Positions 10,812-22,760 of a DNA stretch of 64,000 bases are shown piece by piece (the first letter of the stretch is position 1; each line of letters starts with the position of its first letter). This DNA comes from Xanthostigma xanthostigma (Eukaryota > Arthropoda > Insecta > Raphidioptera > Raphidiidae): positions 1,156,001 through 1,220,000 of the forward strand of contig OY754466.1 in NCBI GenBank assembly GCA_963575645.1. The letters are read 5' to 3'. A program made the translations under genes and the position numbers. A model generated the notes under the pieces. That model did not search any database. It was not told where the DNA came from and was given only the letters and a program-made list of their open reading frames with translations.

Positions 10812-10949
10812 ACCATTCCAACTTCACAAACGGGAAATGGTACTAATTTAAGTCAATATAGACGTTCGATATTTTCTCGTTTTGGAAAAGTCTGTTTGTC
10901 TGTAAACACGATACAGATCAAACGAATGAGCGGATCGAAACAATTAACA
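10812..10949 (+). repeat. RepP dispersed repeat, diverged copy
   Basis: Shares taccattccaac...gggaaatggta, which can form a 9-bp stem, and acacgatacagatcaaacga with the other RepP copies. It runs into the truncated HelC. Confidence 0.5.
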
Positions 10950-11509
10950 AACGTATAAAGTCAAATAATAAAACATTTAATTGGAACATCTATCTATCTA
11001 TCTATCTATTTTATTAATTGCAAGCTATTTTAAAATATACATGGGCGTATATGTGTGTATGTCGAGCACTCCGGCTGCGCCGTCGTGCTCGAAAAAAAAG
11101 TAGCGTAAAGTATTCGTGGATAACTGGTCTTTAAAACACTTACTCTATTTAGAGCACTCCGGCTGCGCCGTCGTGCTAAGCAGTTTTAAACGATATTCAG
11201 TTTTTTTACATCCTCGATCTAGATATATGGTTGATAAGTTCGTTGCGCCATCTATTGAATATTCACTCAATCCAGTCAACAGGTATGGCCATCTTATATG
11301 GTTGTATTATGACTGTCAAGGAATAGACAAATAATTTGCAATAAAATAATATTGCGACTATAAATTGAAATGTAAGCTATCTTATCTTTCAAGTTGGGTC
11401 GAATTGCACACGGTGTGCAAATCAAATTTAGAATCGGTTCAGTAGTTTAGGAGTTCATCGAGGACAAACGCGGACAAACAACGTGACACGTAATTTTTAT
11501 ATATAAAGA
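10950..11509 (-). mobile_element. HelC Helitron, copy 1 (3' end lost)
   Basis: Shares (TCTA)n, two copies of gcactccggctgcgccgtcg and tgcgccatctattgaatatt with the complete copies at 14655 and 20229. It lacks the terminal hairpin/CTAG. It has only one copy of the 71-bp unit that is doubled in the others. The minus-strand 5' end lies at 11509, directly against SINE-1. Confidence 0.8.
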
Positions 11510-11870
11510 TATCTAATAATCATAATACACTTCCCGTTAGTTTCTACATTTTTTAAACTTCTACTAATTAATAGCAATGCGCGAATGAAGGAATTTTTAG
11601 GAAATTAGGATAAGGTAGGCAAATTTTGAGCATAGGAGTTTGACAGGTAATCGGCCATGGCCTTGAATAAGGAACTATCTCGATATTTATCTGGAATTAT
11701 TGAGGGGAAACCATGGAACATCTCAACAAGAAGGCCGGTACAGGAATTACCGTTTCTCGGCGAGAGACAGCAGAAAAAGTCCCGGCCACATCTGCCCCCG
11801 CCGGGAGTCGAATCCGGTACGTCCCGAATGCGAGTCTAGTGCTCTCACCACTATGCCACCCCGCTCGGTA
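11510..11870 (-). mobile_element. SINE-1, copy 1
   Basis: tRNA-derived SINE. The head at the right end (gagtcgaatccggtacgtcc...ccgctcgg) is a degenerate A/B-box promoter. The body (gtttgacaggtaatcggcca, caggaattaccgtttctcgg) matches the complete copy at 53736..54162. Its AT-rich 3' tail directly abuts the 5' end of HelC. Confidence 0.82.
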
Positions 11871-11930
11871 AACTGTTTAAATATTAGATCATTGGTTTAC
11901 AAAAACCCTTTGTTTATTTCTAGCTTTACA

Positions 11931-12053
11931 ATTCGGAACCCAAAGAAATGCGCCGAACTGTCCTAAGAAGGGTTTTTGACAGGTAAACATTGATTTAGAA
12001 AAACATGATGGAGGCTAACAGTTCGGCGCATTTCTCACCAGAGGGTTCCGAAT
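11931..12053. repeat. Short foldback, ~35-bp arms
   Basis: attcggaaccc...aatgcgccgaactgt pairs with acagttcggcgcatt...gggttccgaat. Probably a small MITE. The target duplication was not resolved. Confidence 0.6.
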
Positions 12054-12581
12054 GACTCTGCGGAGTTAAGTTCAATTTTTGGCCACTCTGTATTATGTTA
12101 AGTAAATAAGAAACAAAAGAATCACAAGTCTCAGGTTAGAGATTAAAGAATGAAAGTTCGGGAACTTAAGGAAGAAAGGAAACACATTTTACGGAGGCAG
12201 ATCATTATACGCGTTTCTTCCTGTGTAGCTTTCATGATTTCTAAAACCACCAACGCCTACAAGGTCTATTGTTATAGGTGGAAGTCAAAGAAAAAAATAC
12301 ATGTCTTTAAATAAATGAAAATAACATCACAAATAAGAAAAAACAGTTTGAATTTGTTTCGTGTTTAATTAGTCCATACACTATTGGTATCGGTCGGATG
12401 GCAAGATCTCAGGATACGACCAAAATTTCTCGACATTTCGATAGAACAATTTGGCATCATTTTTTACACACTCCATTCTAACTATGGTAACAGCACCGGA
12501 TTGGTCCGTAGTTAGGTAAATGTTCTTCCAGAAGATGGCATAAATTTTAAAGACACCATGTCTCTTTTAAGGCATATTTAA
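12054..12581. other. Unassigned interval
   Basis: No gene or recognised repeat. Base composition is near the window average. Confidence 0.5.
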
Positions 12582-13045
12582 CTAGCCGTTACCCGCAGCT
12601 TCGCACGCGATTGAGACGAAACACGAATGCATTCCCATTATTTGGCATAGTTACTCCTTTCTCGCCGCAGGTGCCCCTAATAAATTTCAAAATTGATGAC
12701 ATTCACGTCATGACAAACCTTGAAAATGACAACCATGTTGATTTTTAGACTATTTACCTCTTTTCATCTTCTGAAGGGGATTGTTTTTGAAAAAGCAAGA
12801 AACACGTGTTTATTTATTTGTTGGCAGGAGTAATCCTGCGCATTTCGAAACATCTATCTTATATGATTTGAACCTACGTTACACCCTTTTAGAGGTTGAA
12901 TTTTCAAAAATCCGTTGTTAGCGTATGCCTACGTCATAATAATTATCTGTGTGCCAAATTTCAGCTTAATCCGTTCAGTGGTTTGAGCTGTGCGTTGATA
13001 GATCAATCAGTCAGTTAGTCAGTTTCCTTTTATATATTTAGAAGA
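12582..13045 (-). mobile_element. HelE Helitron, copy 1
   Basis: Minus-strand 5' end TCTTCTAAATATATAAAAGG after A. The 3' end is CGCGTGCGAAGCTGCGGG, then TAACGGCTAG and T. The 5' subterminal part has (gact)n-like words and 'ccgttcagtggtttgagctg', the usual style of lepidopteran Helitrons. No coding capacity. Confidence 0.82.
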
Positions 13046-13911
13046 TTGTAGGGCACGCAAATAGAACATATGATAGTTATTGGCGTAACTAGTAGTCTAA
13101 GTCATTCATGGCGCTGACAGGTCATGACTTAGCCTACAAGTTGCGCCCATAATTTTATTCAACAATTGCGCGTTATTCACGTTTTAATTATAATGAGATG
13201 TTGTAAATATCTATTTATTTCTTTATAAAAAAAACTGTCAATACTAACAGCACCAAACAGCACGATTCAATGTTTTGGTTTGAGGTTAGCCGGTTATGAA
13301 TAAACTCCATGTCGAAAACATTCGGCCTCTCAATTTTAGCCTCAATGGGTAACAACGGAGTTGTTGTTACCTACTATTTCGTTACGACTCAGAAAATAGT
13401 TACGTTTATTTTCATTACTCCACAATGGCCGAGCTAGTAGGAATCTTCATTGAGTTATGACAAGTAATTGTCACCAGTCGGTAAATGGCTATTTAGGGTT
13501 CGGTTTTTAGGCATGATAAAACATGAATAACGCGCATGAGTTGAATAAATAAATATATACGAGAGATTATCACCACAAAATAAAGTTCAGCATCATTAAA
13601 ATATCTATGAGCATAGATTTGATGCCATTCTGGTCCAAAGGCCACCATGTATTTGTGGCAGGATTTAAGATGAACTATCCCTGACTAGTCTGGGTTCCTT
13701 GCATAATAAGTACCAACACAACAGACAAATAAACCCTAATGCAGTGGCTATGCTACAAAACACATAAATTATGTAAGTACATAGAGAGGATTACACTGCA
13801 TCACAAAAAAACTACACAAAATAGACAAACATAGTACCAACCAAACATAGATAATAGTACCTATATTTGCAGGTCCTTGTATTTTATTTAGGCCATCGAC
13901 TTATAACAGTA
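13046..13911. other. Unassigned interval
   Basis: A minus-strand open stretch at about 13501..13690 includes HKYMVAFGPEWHQIYAHRYF. It has no flanking repeat, splice support or recognised family, so it is not called a gene. The rest shows nothing. Confidence 0.35.
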
Positions 13912-14653
13912 CTAGCGGTCCCGCCCGGTTTCACCCGGGTGCAAAAGAACGAATGGGGAAGGAAAGGACATGAGTACGCACATTCATCTTAGTTTACCGA
14001 GATGAATGTTATCTCCAAACTTTATAATGATCGGAGTTACTGTTCAAAAGTTTTTGTCGTTAAAAGGCAGTATTTATACTTTTTTTAAGTAATAAATTTC
14101 TTTTAATATAATAAATATTTAATTGAAAACACTGTAGGAAAATTATTTTTATATAGGTACCTATAGTTGTAACAGTTTTCAAATGAGACATTAATTAGAT
14201 TTAGGTACTTAATTTTAATTAGTCGTAATAAAATTTAAAAAAATTGAAATGTAAGCCTTAGAAGAAAGCAATGTAGAAAATAAAAAAAAACAAAAATATT
14301 TTCGCCGACGTGAGGCTTGAACCCAAGACCCTGGCATTAAGAGTCTTACGCTCTACCGACTGAGCTATCCGGGCTTGTGAACGTGACGCGCTAATATTGC
14401 AATATTTAGTTAAGGCATTTCACCTGTTAATATTTGTCGGACGGACTAATTTTGAGATACATCTTGCAACATTTTTCATCGATGTTCCGCTCCAATTGGT
14501 CGTAGCGTGATATTATATAGCCTATAGCCTTCCTCGATAAATGAGCTATTCAACAAAATTTTTTTTTTCTATTCGAACCAGTAGTTTCTGAGATTAACGC
14601 GTTCAATCAAACACACAAACAAACAAACAAACTCTTCAGCTTTATATATTAGA
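13912..14653 (-). mobile_element. HelB Helitron, copy 2
   Basis: Minus-strand 5' end TCTAATATATAAAGCTGAAG. The 3' end is the hairpin CCCGG-GTGAAA-CCGGG, then CGGGACCGCTAG before T. It lies directly beside HelC copy 2. It carries the best-preserved tRNA-Lys relic of the family. Confidence 0.9.
14304..14376 (-). pseudogene. tRNA-Lys(CTT)-like relic inside HelB
   Basis: Reads AGCCCGGATAGCTCAGTCGG at the 5' side, the anticodon loop CTCTTAA (anticodon CTT, lysine), and B box GGGTTCAAGCCT. The anticodon stem (TAAGA/TGCCA) does not pair and the 3' acceptor strand has lost a base. Origin from tRNA-Lys is clear. Function as a tRNA is unlikely. Confidence 0.78.
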
Positions 14654-14654
14654 A

Positions 14655-15301
14655 CTAGCGGCCCTGTACGTGCTTCGCTACGTATAAAATAAAATAATAA
14701 AACAATTTAATTGGAACATCTATCTATCTATCTATCTATTTTAATAATTGCTAGCTATTTTAAAATATACATGGGCGTATAATATGTGTGTATGTCGAGC
14801 ACTCCGGCTGCGCCGTCGTGCTCGAAAAAAAATAGCGTAAAGTATTCGTGGATAACTGGTCTTTAAAACACTTGCTCTATTTCGAGCACTCCGGCTGCGC
14901 CGTCGTGCCGAGCAGTTTTAAACGATATTCAGTTTTTTTACATCCTCGATCTAGATATATGGTTGTTAAGTTCGTTGCGCCATCTATTGAATATTCACTC
15001 AATCCAGTCAACAGGTATTGCCATCTTATATGGTTGTTAAGTTCGTTGCGCCATCTATTGAATATTCACTCAATCCAGTCAACAGGTATCGCCATCTTAT
15101 ATGGTTGTATTATGACTGTCAAGGAATAGACAAATAATTTGCAATAAAATAATATTGCGACTATAAATTGAAATGTAAGCTATCCTATCTTTCAAGTTGG
15201 GTCGAATTGCACACGGTGTGCAAATCAAATTTAAAATCGGTTCAGTAGTTTAGGAGTTCATCGCAGACAAACATGTGACACGTAATTTTTATATATTAAG
15301 A
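14655..15301 (-). mobile_element. HelC Helitron, copy 2
   Basis: Complete. Minus-strand TCTTAATATATAAAAATTAC after A at the 5' end. The hairpin TACGT-AGCGAAGC-ACGTA, then CAGGGCCGCTAG and T, is at the 3' end. Contains a (TCTA)n run and a tandem 71-bp duplication (14961..15031 and 15032..15102). Confidence 0.9.
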
Positions 15302-16211
15302 TAGATAATGCGCAAAACAGTCCTTTTCCAATAACAAATGTTATTGTTTCTGTTCTTTTAAAAAGAATTCGCTCTGAATAACTGCTAAGTATCAGTAACA
15401 GTGCTGTAAAAATCGGCCAAGTGTGAGTCGGGCTCGCGCACCGAGGGTTCCTTAAAAACTTGAAGTTATGTAACTAGTTCGTCAATCACAGGAATCGAGC
15501 CTCGAATGTTTTCCCGCTATTTATATTAAACTCGAGAGCAATATGTCATTTAAGTGTATAGGTTATGTTATGGTACATATCTATAGGTAAAAATAACTTC
15601 CAATAAGTTGAATTCAAGTTTTCTTTAACACGGGTATAAAATAGCCCCACTCTATTAAAGTCAGAAACCAGGAAAACTTTCTTTCACGAACTTTCTTTTA
15701 CAATCGAAATACGTATGTAATGCAGGCCACCAACATTTTCATTTTTGCCTTTTTCTATGCTTCTATACTTTCGTTTTCATGGAACAAAAAAGTTCTGAAA
15801 GTCATATACGTTTTGTGCACAAGTCGTCAGAAAATATAAAAAGATTGCATAATTTTATTACTGTCGCATTGTAAAATAGAAAGAATAACGTGTTTGATTT
15901 AAATTTTCACTCTTGTACTGGAACGAATCTTGAGACGGCCGCACACGAGGCTGTTTTTTTATCGCTAGAAATAATGTGTCTTCAATTTTCAAATTTGAAT
16001 AATGTATAATCGAGTGTTTAATTTTCAAACAGTCATAACTCGAAAACTAGAAGAGATACAGTTCTGCGCTTGTGCTCATTGATTCAGCGCACTTTTTTCT
16101 ATAAGGTCAAGTAAATTCAGGCATATCCGTGACACTTTTTTATTTTCCAAAAAATTGAAAAAATTCAAGTTTTTCGATGTTTTCGCAAATCGGCGGCTTT
16201 TTGAGGCACTA

Positions 16212-16407
16212 AGGCCTGGTTTATATGAGAGGCGTTCAACGCGCGTTATCCCAACGCGCGTTTACAGTTTCTATACAATTGTATATAACTGTTTACATGA
16301 TAACGCGCGTTCAATGCGCCACCAACGCGCGTTATCATGTAAACAGTTATATACAATTGTATAGAAACTGTAAACGCGCGTTGAACGCCTCTCATATAAA
16401 CTAGGCC
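16212..16407. mobile_element. PIF/Harbinger (Tourist-like) MITE
   Basis: About 196 bp, almost a perfect inverted repeat (GGCCTGGTTTATATGAGAGG...TATAAACTAGGCC) flanked by TAA on both sides. The 3-bp TAA duplication and GG/CC termini are typical of PIF/Harbinger MITEs. The frames read through it are shadows. Confidence 0.85.
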
Positions 16408-16919
16408 TAAGAGCCTTCCGATGCAGTTAATATTATGTGTACTTATGGAAAAAATCACGCTGAATCCAATGAGACCACGCGCAACTCTGTATCTCCTTTG
16501 GTTTAGGAGTTAGACGCATTTTTATAAATTTTTCTTGAAAAAATTAAAAACGCTATAACTTGAAAACTACAATAGAAACAGACTTCTAGATAGGCTCATT
16601 CGATTCATCATGATTTTTTGCATAGGACCACGTCATTTTCAACCATATATTATATAAATTTCCGGTCGATACTGCACTTCATTTTAAAATTTCAAAATCA
16701 AAGTCTCCCTGAACGGTTCGATATTAAGGTTACCCGGTAGATTTTTACACGCTGAATCCAATGAGCACAGACGCAGCTCTGTATCTTGTCTATAGTTTCG
16801 GAGATAATCGAGTTTGAAATTTTCAAACTTTAAAAACTTTGAAAGGGATATAGTTGAAAAACAGCAGTTTTGTTGCTGAACTCATTTATCCCATTGATTT
16901 CTGTGATCAATACATTTAT

Positions 16920-17242
16920 TTATTACTTTTATTATTATTACTATTATTATTATTATTATTATTATTTTCCATTTACAGTCCGTAGTATTTATTTTCAATA
17001 ATTATTAATAATGGGAAACAATTTTTTTTAAATTATAAAATAAAATTAAACATAAAAAATTATTATTATTTTTTATGTTTAATTTTATTTTATAATTTAA
17101 AAAAAATTGTTTTTTCTTGAGCTTTAAAAAAGTCAAAAATTTGTGACGAAACGTTAGCAATAAAGAAAAGAATTATATACCTATAGTCCGCATTCCCATT
17201 ATTAATAATTATTGAAAATTATTATTATTATTATTATTATTA
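16920..17242. repeat. AT-rich palindrome bounded by (ATT)n
   Basis: An inner palindrome (taaattataaaataaaatta... and its complement, about 17025..17110) lies between tcaataattattaataatgg and ccattattaataattattga. ATT/TTA microsatellites lie at both edges (about 16930..16967 and 17218..17242). Strong hairpin potential. Confidence 0.7.
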
Positions 17243-17745
17243 TAAATGCTCATAACTTCGAAACCAGAAGAGATACAGTTCTGCGCTTGTGCTCATTCGA
17301 TTCAGTGGTCAAGTAAATTCAGGCATATTCGTGACATTTTTATTTTTTTCTTAGTTGTTCATTTTACTGGCCTAAGTTATGTTGTACCTATATAATCACC
17401 ATAGTAGATGCTTTTGACCCGTAATGTAGAGCGGCTACAATGTAGGATATTTTTGTAGTATATACCAGAACAAAGAACATCGGCTATTTCAACAAACTAA
17501 AAATGTCAAAAAGACTTTGCAAGATATAATTTCAAAATAGATAAGGCAACATACACATTGCACTGACAACTAACAATCAAAAGTTTATGTTAAATTCTTG
17601 TATCAGAAGCATTTCTATAGTCGGTGTAACAATAGATTGAAGTTGTGTATTTCTACTATTTACACAACTATGCACAAATGTAACAATACAAGGTATGTAC
17701 CAATGCATTATAATATTATATCAAACATCAGACATATGACGTATA

Positions 17746-18262
17746 CAGGGTGTCCCACGACATGACTGCCATAGCCTGGGACTGTGTTGCTGGGGTGATT
17801 TCAAGTCAAAAATGTCTAATGAACATATACCCGGAACGCTATCCTAACAGAGCCAGAAACATTTGAAATTTTAGATAAGTAGTAGTAGAAATTCTCTAAT
17901 AATTTAAAAACCATTTAAAAAGAAATCGCTTTATTGAATTAGTTGCTCAAAATGTCCACCCAGTCGCTGTATACCTAGTCTAGCTCTTCTTAGAATTGAA
18001 GTGGTAGCTCTGCGAAGAGTCTCAGGATCAGCACGAATAAATACTAATGGTGATTCACAGCCACCTGGTCTTTTTAATAATAACAAAACCAACAGCCGAA
18101 CCTAACACCTGCATTAGTGGGCTTACTTATTTAAAATTTCAAATGCTTCTAGCTCAGTTAGGATAGCGTTCCGGATATATGTTCATTAGACATTTTTGAC
18201 TTGAAATCACCCCAGCAACACAGTCGTCCTAGGCTATGGAAGTCATGTCGTGGGACACCCTG
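17746..18262 (-). mobile_element. Mariner-type element with C-terminal transposase relic
   Basis: Long inverted ends beginning CAGGGTGTCCCACGACATGA (arms of about 130 bp) flanked by TA. The interior, read on the minus strand between about 17930 and 18045, gives FIRADPETLRRATTSILRR and then IQRLGGHFEQL before a stop. The GGHFE(Q/H)L tail is the usual C-terminus of IS630-superfamily transposases. Only this tail remains. Confidence 0.85.
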
Positions 18263-18629
18263 TATATAATATGTACATAATAGAGTATTATAAATTATAA
18301 TAATTGTGTAACAAACGCCGGGTGGTGCTTATCATTATCTGTCTAGACAAGGGATGTGAAAACATTCTCTTTGTTGATCATTAAGGCTACAAATTACATA
18401 CACCAAATCAAGCGAACAAAAATTATTATTGGTTGTGTTAGGGAGCCAGTCGCAGCGTATTAACGTCATAATCCGAATTTTTTTCTATCAAAATCGGCCC
18501 AGCCGTCCAGACTTTAAATAAGTGTATATTACGATTTTTTAAAAAAAGCTTACAAATCGAATTGAATGCAAATTTAAATATATACAGTGTGTTCACAAAG
18601 AAAGGTTTATAAGTTATTTTGTTCAACTA

Positions 18630-19070
18630 AGGTTTACTATCGAAAACTGCTGAGGTATATTTTTTGTACTTCAAACTCAAGCGGATACATGCAAATTTTT
18701 TTTCAAACGGCAACATATTTTTTTTTACAGTTTCGAAATCCCCATTATTTTTCTCTATAAATTCATATAAAATTTTCATAAGGTTGCATAAGAAAATATT
18801 CAAGAAAAACGTTATCAATTTATCAATTAAATACGCACTAATAATTATTATGAATAATAAAAGAATTATTACTGTGTATTTATTAGATTGGTGACGTTTT
18901 TCTCGAATATTTTCTTATGCCACCTTACGAAAATTTTATATGAATTTATATAGAGAAGAAAATTAAAAAAAAAATATGTTGCCATTTGAAAAAAAATTCT
19001 TGTGCACTTCCAGTTGAACTTGAAGTACAAAAAAATATCCCTCAGCAGTTTCCAATAGCAAAAACTACTT
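18630..19070. repeat. Large foldback, ~180-bp arms
   Basis: The left arm (ctgctgaggtatattttttg...cataagaaaatattcaagaa) and the right arm (ttctcgaatattttcttatg...caaaaaaatatccctcagca) are imperfect inverted copies around an AT-rich centre of about 75 bp. Overlapping small ORFs are explained by the palindrome. Confidence 0.8.
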
Positions 19071-19076
19071 AAACTT

Positions 19077-19652
19077 TTTTTTGACGTGATAACGTCTTAT
19101 AAATTGATGAATCACCAATCTTATAAATTGATAAAACACCGGCTGCATGCACGAAAAAGTGTAACGTTCTAAATCCTAACGTTCGTAACGTGTAACGTTC
19201 CGCCTGACCCTGTGCGTGCTTTTTGCTAATTTCTCGCTCAATTTAAATCAGATCGGTTTGAAACCAGTCTTAAACGAAAGAGGAGAACATTTTACATAGA
19301 TTTCGTATAACAGAATTTGCCTAAACAGTTTTTTTATACAAATTTATATAGAAAAATAGCTGTATAAATGCAACATGAAAACGGCTGCATTTCTAATGTT
19401 TAATTCAATTTTTTGACATTAGTATTTTGTGAAATGCAACGCCTTCTAAGTTAAGTATTGGAATAACTAATTATTATTAGAACATAATACTTTGACAGTT
19501 GCAAACGTCACTTTTGACATTTCTTATCATTCCGACACCAAGGATAAGCGGATTGAAATCAAATTTTGGGAGGTTTAGGTTATGTATTACGGAATACGTT
19601 ATCACGTAAAACTATCGTCCGTAAACCGACTTTACAGACAACCAATTTTTTT
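19077..19652 (+). mobile_element. RepR copy C (core 2)
   Basis: Same ends as copies B, D and H but a different core (aaccagtcttaaacgaaaga...gcaaacgtcacttttgacat), which is shared only with copy F. Confidence 0.85.
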
Positions 19653-20228
19653 GTATCTACATGAATTTTTCACTGTTCCACTTTCGGTGAACATACTGTA
19701 TTGTCACATATTTTTTTTATTTAATTTTCAAATCGATTCAGTTAAGTCGTCAAGTTGGTGCACTGTAATGATAAGAAACCAATAACTGCATTTTATTCAA
19801 TTCCTGTTTATATTATTATTCATAATATACGCAAACGCGTAATTCTACAAAATGCATATATTTATTGACTTCTCTGTGGTAAACATGTTTATACGAATTT
19901 AAAATAGTTCTTAGTAAAAATTTATTAATCATCTTAACTAAAATAAATACGGAAATACCGATATTTATTTTTAGTTCGGATATTCATATTTAATATGCTG
20001 CAGACTGACATTTCCTATCAATTAAAATGTGTTTCATGGCCTCAGATGACGATTTTCCAAAATAAAAAAAAATATATGTTTCAGGCGCTCAGCGAATCGT
20101 TTTCCGTATCAATATTAGTTCAAAATATATATACTGATGGTTCGTAGTATGCAATTATTAATTAGTGCTGTTTTCTTTTGTTAATTAATAAGCCCTAAAT
20201 TATCATAAAATAATAATTTATATAATAA
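19653..20228. other. Unassigned AT-rich interval
   Basis: Nothing recognised. Confidence 0.5.
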
Positions 20229-20864
20229 CTAGCGGCCCTGTACGTGCTCGCTACGTATAAAGTGAAATAATAAAACAATTTAATTGGAACATCTATCTAT
20301 CTATCTATTTTATTAATTGCTAGCTATTTTCAAATACTCATGGGCGTATATGTGTGTATGTCGAGCACTCCGGCTGCGCCGTCGTGCTCGAAAAAAGATA
20401 GCGTAAAGTATTCGTGGATAACTAGTCTTTAAAACACTTGCTCTATTTCGAGCACTCCGGCTGCGCAGTCGTGCCGAGAAGTTTTAAACGATATTCAGTT
20501 TTTTTACATCCTCGATCTAGATATGGTTGTTAAGTTCGTTGCGCCATCTATTGAATATTCACTCAATCCAGTCAACAGGTATTGCCATCTTATATGGTTG
20601 TTAAGTTCGTTGCGCCATCTATTGAATATTCAGTCAATCCAGTCAACAGGTTCGCCATCTTATATGGTTGTATTATGACTGTCGAGGAATAGACAAATAA
20701 TTTGCAATAAAATAATATTGCGACTATAAATTGAAATGTAAGCTATCCTATCTTTCAAGTTGGGTCGAATTGCACACGGTGTGCAAATCAAATTTAAAAT
20801 CGGTTCAGTAGTTTAGGAGTTCATTGCGGACAAACATGTGACACGTAATTTTTATATATTAAGA
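20229..20864 (-). mobile_element. HelC Helitron, copy 3
   Basis: Complete ends (A|TCTTAATATATAAAAATTAC ... GGGCCGCTAG|T). The 71-bp unit is again doubled (20525..20595, then about 20596..20665). The 5' end abuts the SINE-1 tail, and TTATTATATAA follows the 3' end on the same strand, as if the Helitron had landed inside the tail. Confidence 0.9.
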
Positions 20865-21203
20865 TAATAATAATAATGCGTTTAACGCCCGTTTCTCGAC
20901 TTTATGTCATAACAGACGCCATTCGCACCATTACTGTTTTCCATCTATCACACTTCCCGTTATATTCTACATTTTTAAACTTCCACTCAATTAATAGCAA
21001 TGGGCGAATGAAGGAATTTTAGGACATTAAGGATAAGGTAGGCAAATTTTGAGCATAGGAGTTTGACAGGTAATCGGCCATGCCCTTGAAGAAGGAACCA
21101 TCTCGATATATATCTGAAATTATTAAGGGAAACCATGGAAAACCTCAACAAGATGGCCGGTACAGGAATTACCGTTTCTCGGCGAGAGGCAGCAGGAAAA
21201 AGT
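20865..21203 (-). mobile_element. SINE-1, copy 2 (tRNA head lost)
   Basis: Tail and body match other SINE-1 copies up to ccgtttctcggcgagaggca. The tRNA-like head is absent, so the copy is 5'-truncated at about 21203. Confidence 0.8.
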
Positions 21204-21860
21204 TCTCAATTTTTGATTCCAATTTTTACCGCAGAAAAGAACAATGTTATTTTTAACCGGTTTCTTTTCAGATAACTGTTATTGTTATTTCACCCCATTA
21301 TAATACTATTGCAGGAAGAGTTAGAGACATTGATCACCTTAATGCTGAATTATTGAAGAGAATGTTGTCCGCTATACCACCTATAAATACAGCATGAGTA
21401 TTGGGTATTACACGTCATACATCTATGACTAAAGGGTAAAACCGACTATGTCAAATAAATAAGATTCACAAACAATTTCATTACTCCATTCATTATTAGT
21501 GTTCGCCCGTTTTTGTAGAAAAAGATTACGAAAAATACTCAAAAAAATGTATTTATTATCTACCAATTTGTAACGTTGATTCCACCCCTCGAAAAAAAAT
21601 GTGGGACAGCCCCATTAATACATTTTCGTTTTTAAGCGATTTTAGATTGACATCGACTCAGAAATTTTACAAAAAATAGGAATACTCTGGCTTCGGTATG
21701 GATTTGAAATCTGAAAAGAGACAAAGGCCATAACAACTTAACTGCAAGTTTTCATAAATAGATGTTTCAGAACAATTCTCAAGGTCAAACGCTAACACGT
21801 CTCGAACAGTGAACTTTGGAAGCGTTCAGGTTTTGGAAAAATCTGGATAACTATAAAACG
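21204..21860. other. Unassigned interval
   Basis: No recognised gene or repeat. Confidence 0.5.
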
Positions 21861-21861
21861 T

Positions 21862-22011
21862 AGGAAAAGAACGCTACGAAAGACAGATGATGAGCGTTGG
21901 ATTGAAACCCACAGGAATACTTAAAAGAGGAAGACCCAAAATATCCTTAAGAAGGACTTTCTGTGAAGAAGTTATGGAACAAGGAATTACCTGTCCTCAT
22001 GTCATGATTTA
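21862..22011 (+). pseudogene. Possible non-LTR retrotransposon ORF2 tail
   Basis: A frame ending in a stop codon reads ERYERQMMSVGLKPTGILKR, then GRPKISLRRTFCEEVMEQG. The basic 'GRPKxxLRR...EE' pattern resembles the C-terminal region after the reverse transcriptase in insect non-LTR elements. No catalytic motif is present. It could also be chance. Confidence 0.3.
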
Positions 22012-22706
22012 GATTCTAAATTTTAATAGACGCCCTACTTAACTTATAGGAAATAATATTATTAGCCTAGCTTATCGTAAATCTGGTCTACGGCCAAATT
22101 CTTTCGATATCCAAAAACTGTGAACGCACGGAGACAGCATTCGTCGATTTAAAAAAGTCAAAAATTTTGCAAGGAACATATTAATCTCATATTTGTTTTC
22201 GCATAAGTCGGCCAGATTTCTGAAACTTTCTTTTTTTATCGTTTCTCTTCCCACCATTTCATAAATCCATCAAAATAATATAGGTTACAGATAGCACACT
22301 GATGCACAGCTTGTCCGTCAAAGTTTTTGGATTATTTTTGCACGTTATGTGTCAACATTTTCCGTGCTGTTAACTGCGTGAACTTTATAGATAGATAGAT
22401 TTATTGGTTTTAAATTATACAGAAAGTTAAAAAACACGTCAGAAAGTACATATAAACTAAGGCAAATTATTAGCCTCTAAAAATTCTCTAACAGAATAAA
22501 AGCATTCCCTAAGTAGGTATTCATAAATAATTTTTTTAAATAATTCTAATTTCTTGTTCCTTGTTTCCATAGTAAGTTTGTTAAAAAATTGAATTCCTAA
22601 GTAATTAGGGCCATATGTGGTGTTTTTATTATGGAAAAGAGGAACAAGAATATTTTTTTTTAATAAACATCAAGCATTTATAAATATACTGACACAGTAT
22701 AAACTA
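22012..22706. other. Unassigned AT-rich interval
   Basis: Small (ATAG)n run near 22387. The minus-strand 61-codon frame at 22072..22257 has no recognised domain. Confidence 0.5.
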
Positions 22707-22760
22707 CTAGCCGTTACCCGCGGCTTCGCACGCGATTGAGACGAAACAATAATTATTGTT
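22707..22760 (-). mobile_element. HelE 3' end fragment
   Basis: CTAG, then ccgttacccgcggcttcgca and cgcgattgagacgaaac match the HelE terminus. The element body is lost. Confidence 0.7.

Larger units (their letters stand above)
15302..17340. repeat. Block of short diverged repeats in both orientations
   Basis: The word aagagatacagttctgcgct plus tgtgctcatt.gattca(g) recurs near 16045 and 17265. Its complement (cgctgaatccaatgag...gctctgtatct) lies near 16460 and 16750. Nested inside are a Harbinger MITE and an AT-rich palindrome. At 15410..15530 is the start of the 'gtgagtcgggctcgcgcacc' dispersed repeat, seen more fully at 34165..34672. No gene. Confidence 0.5.
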
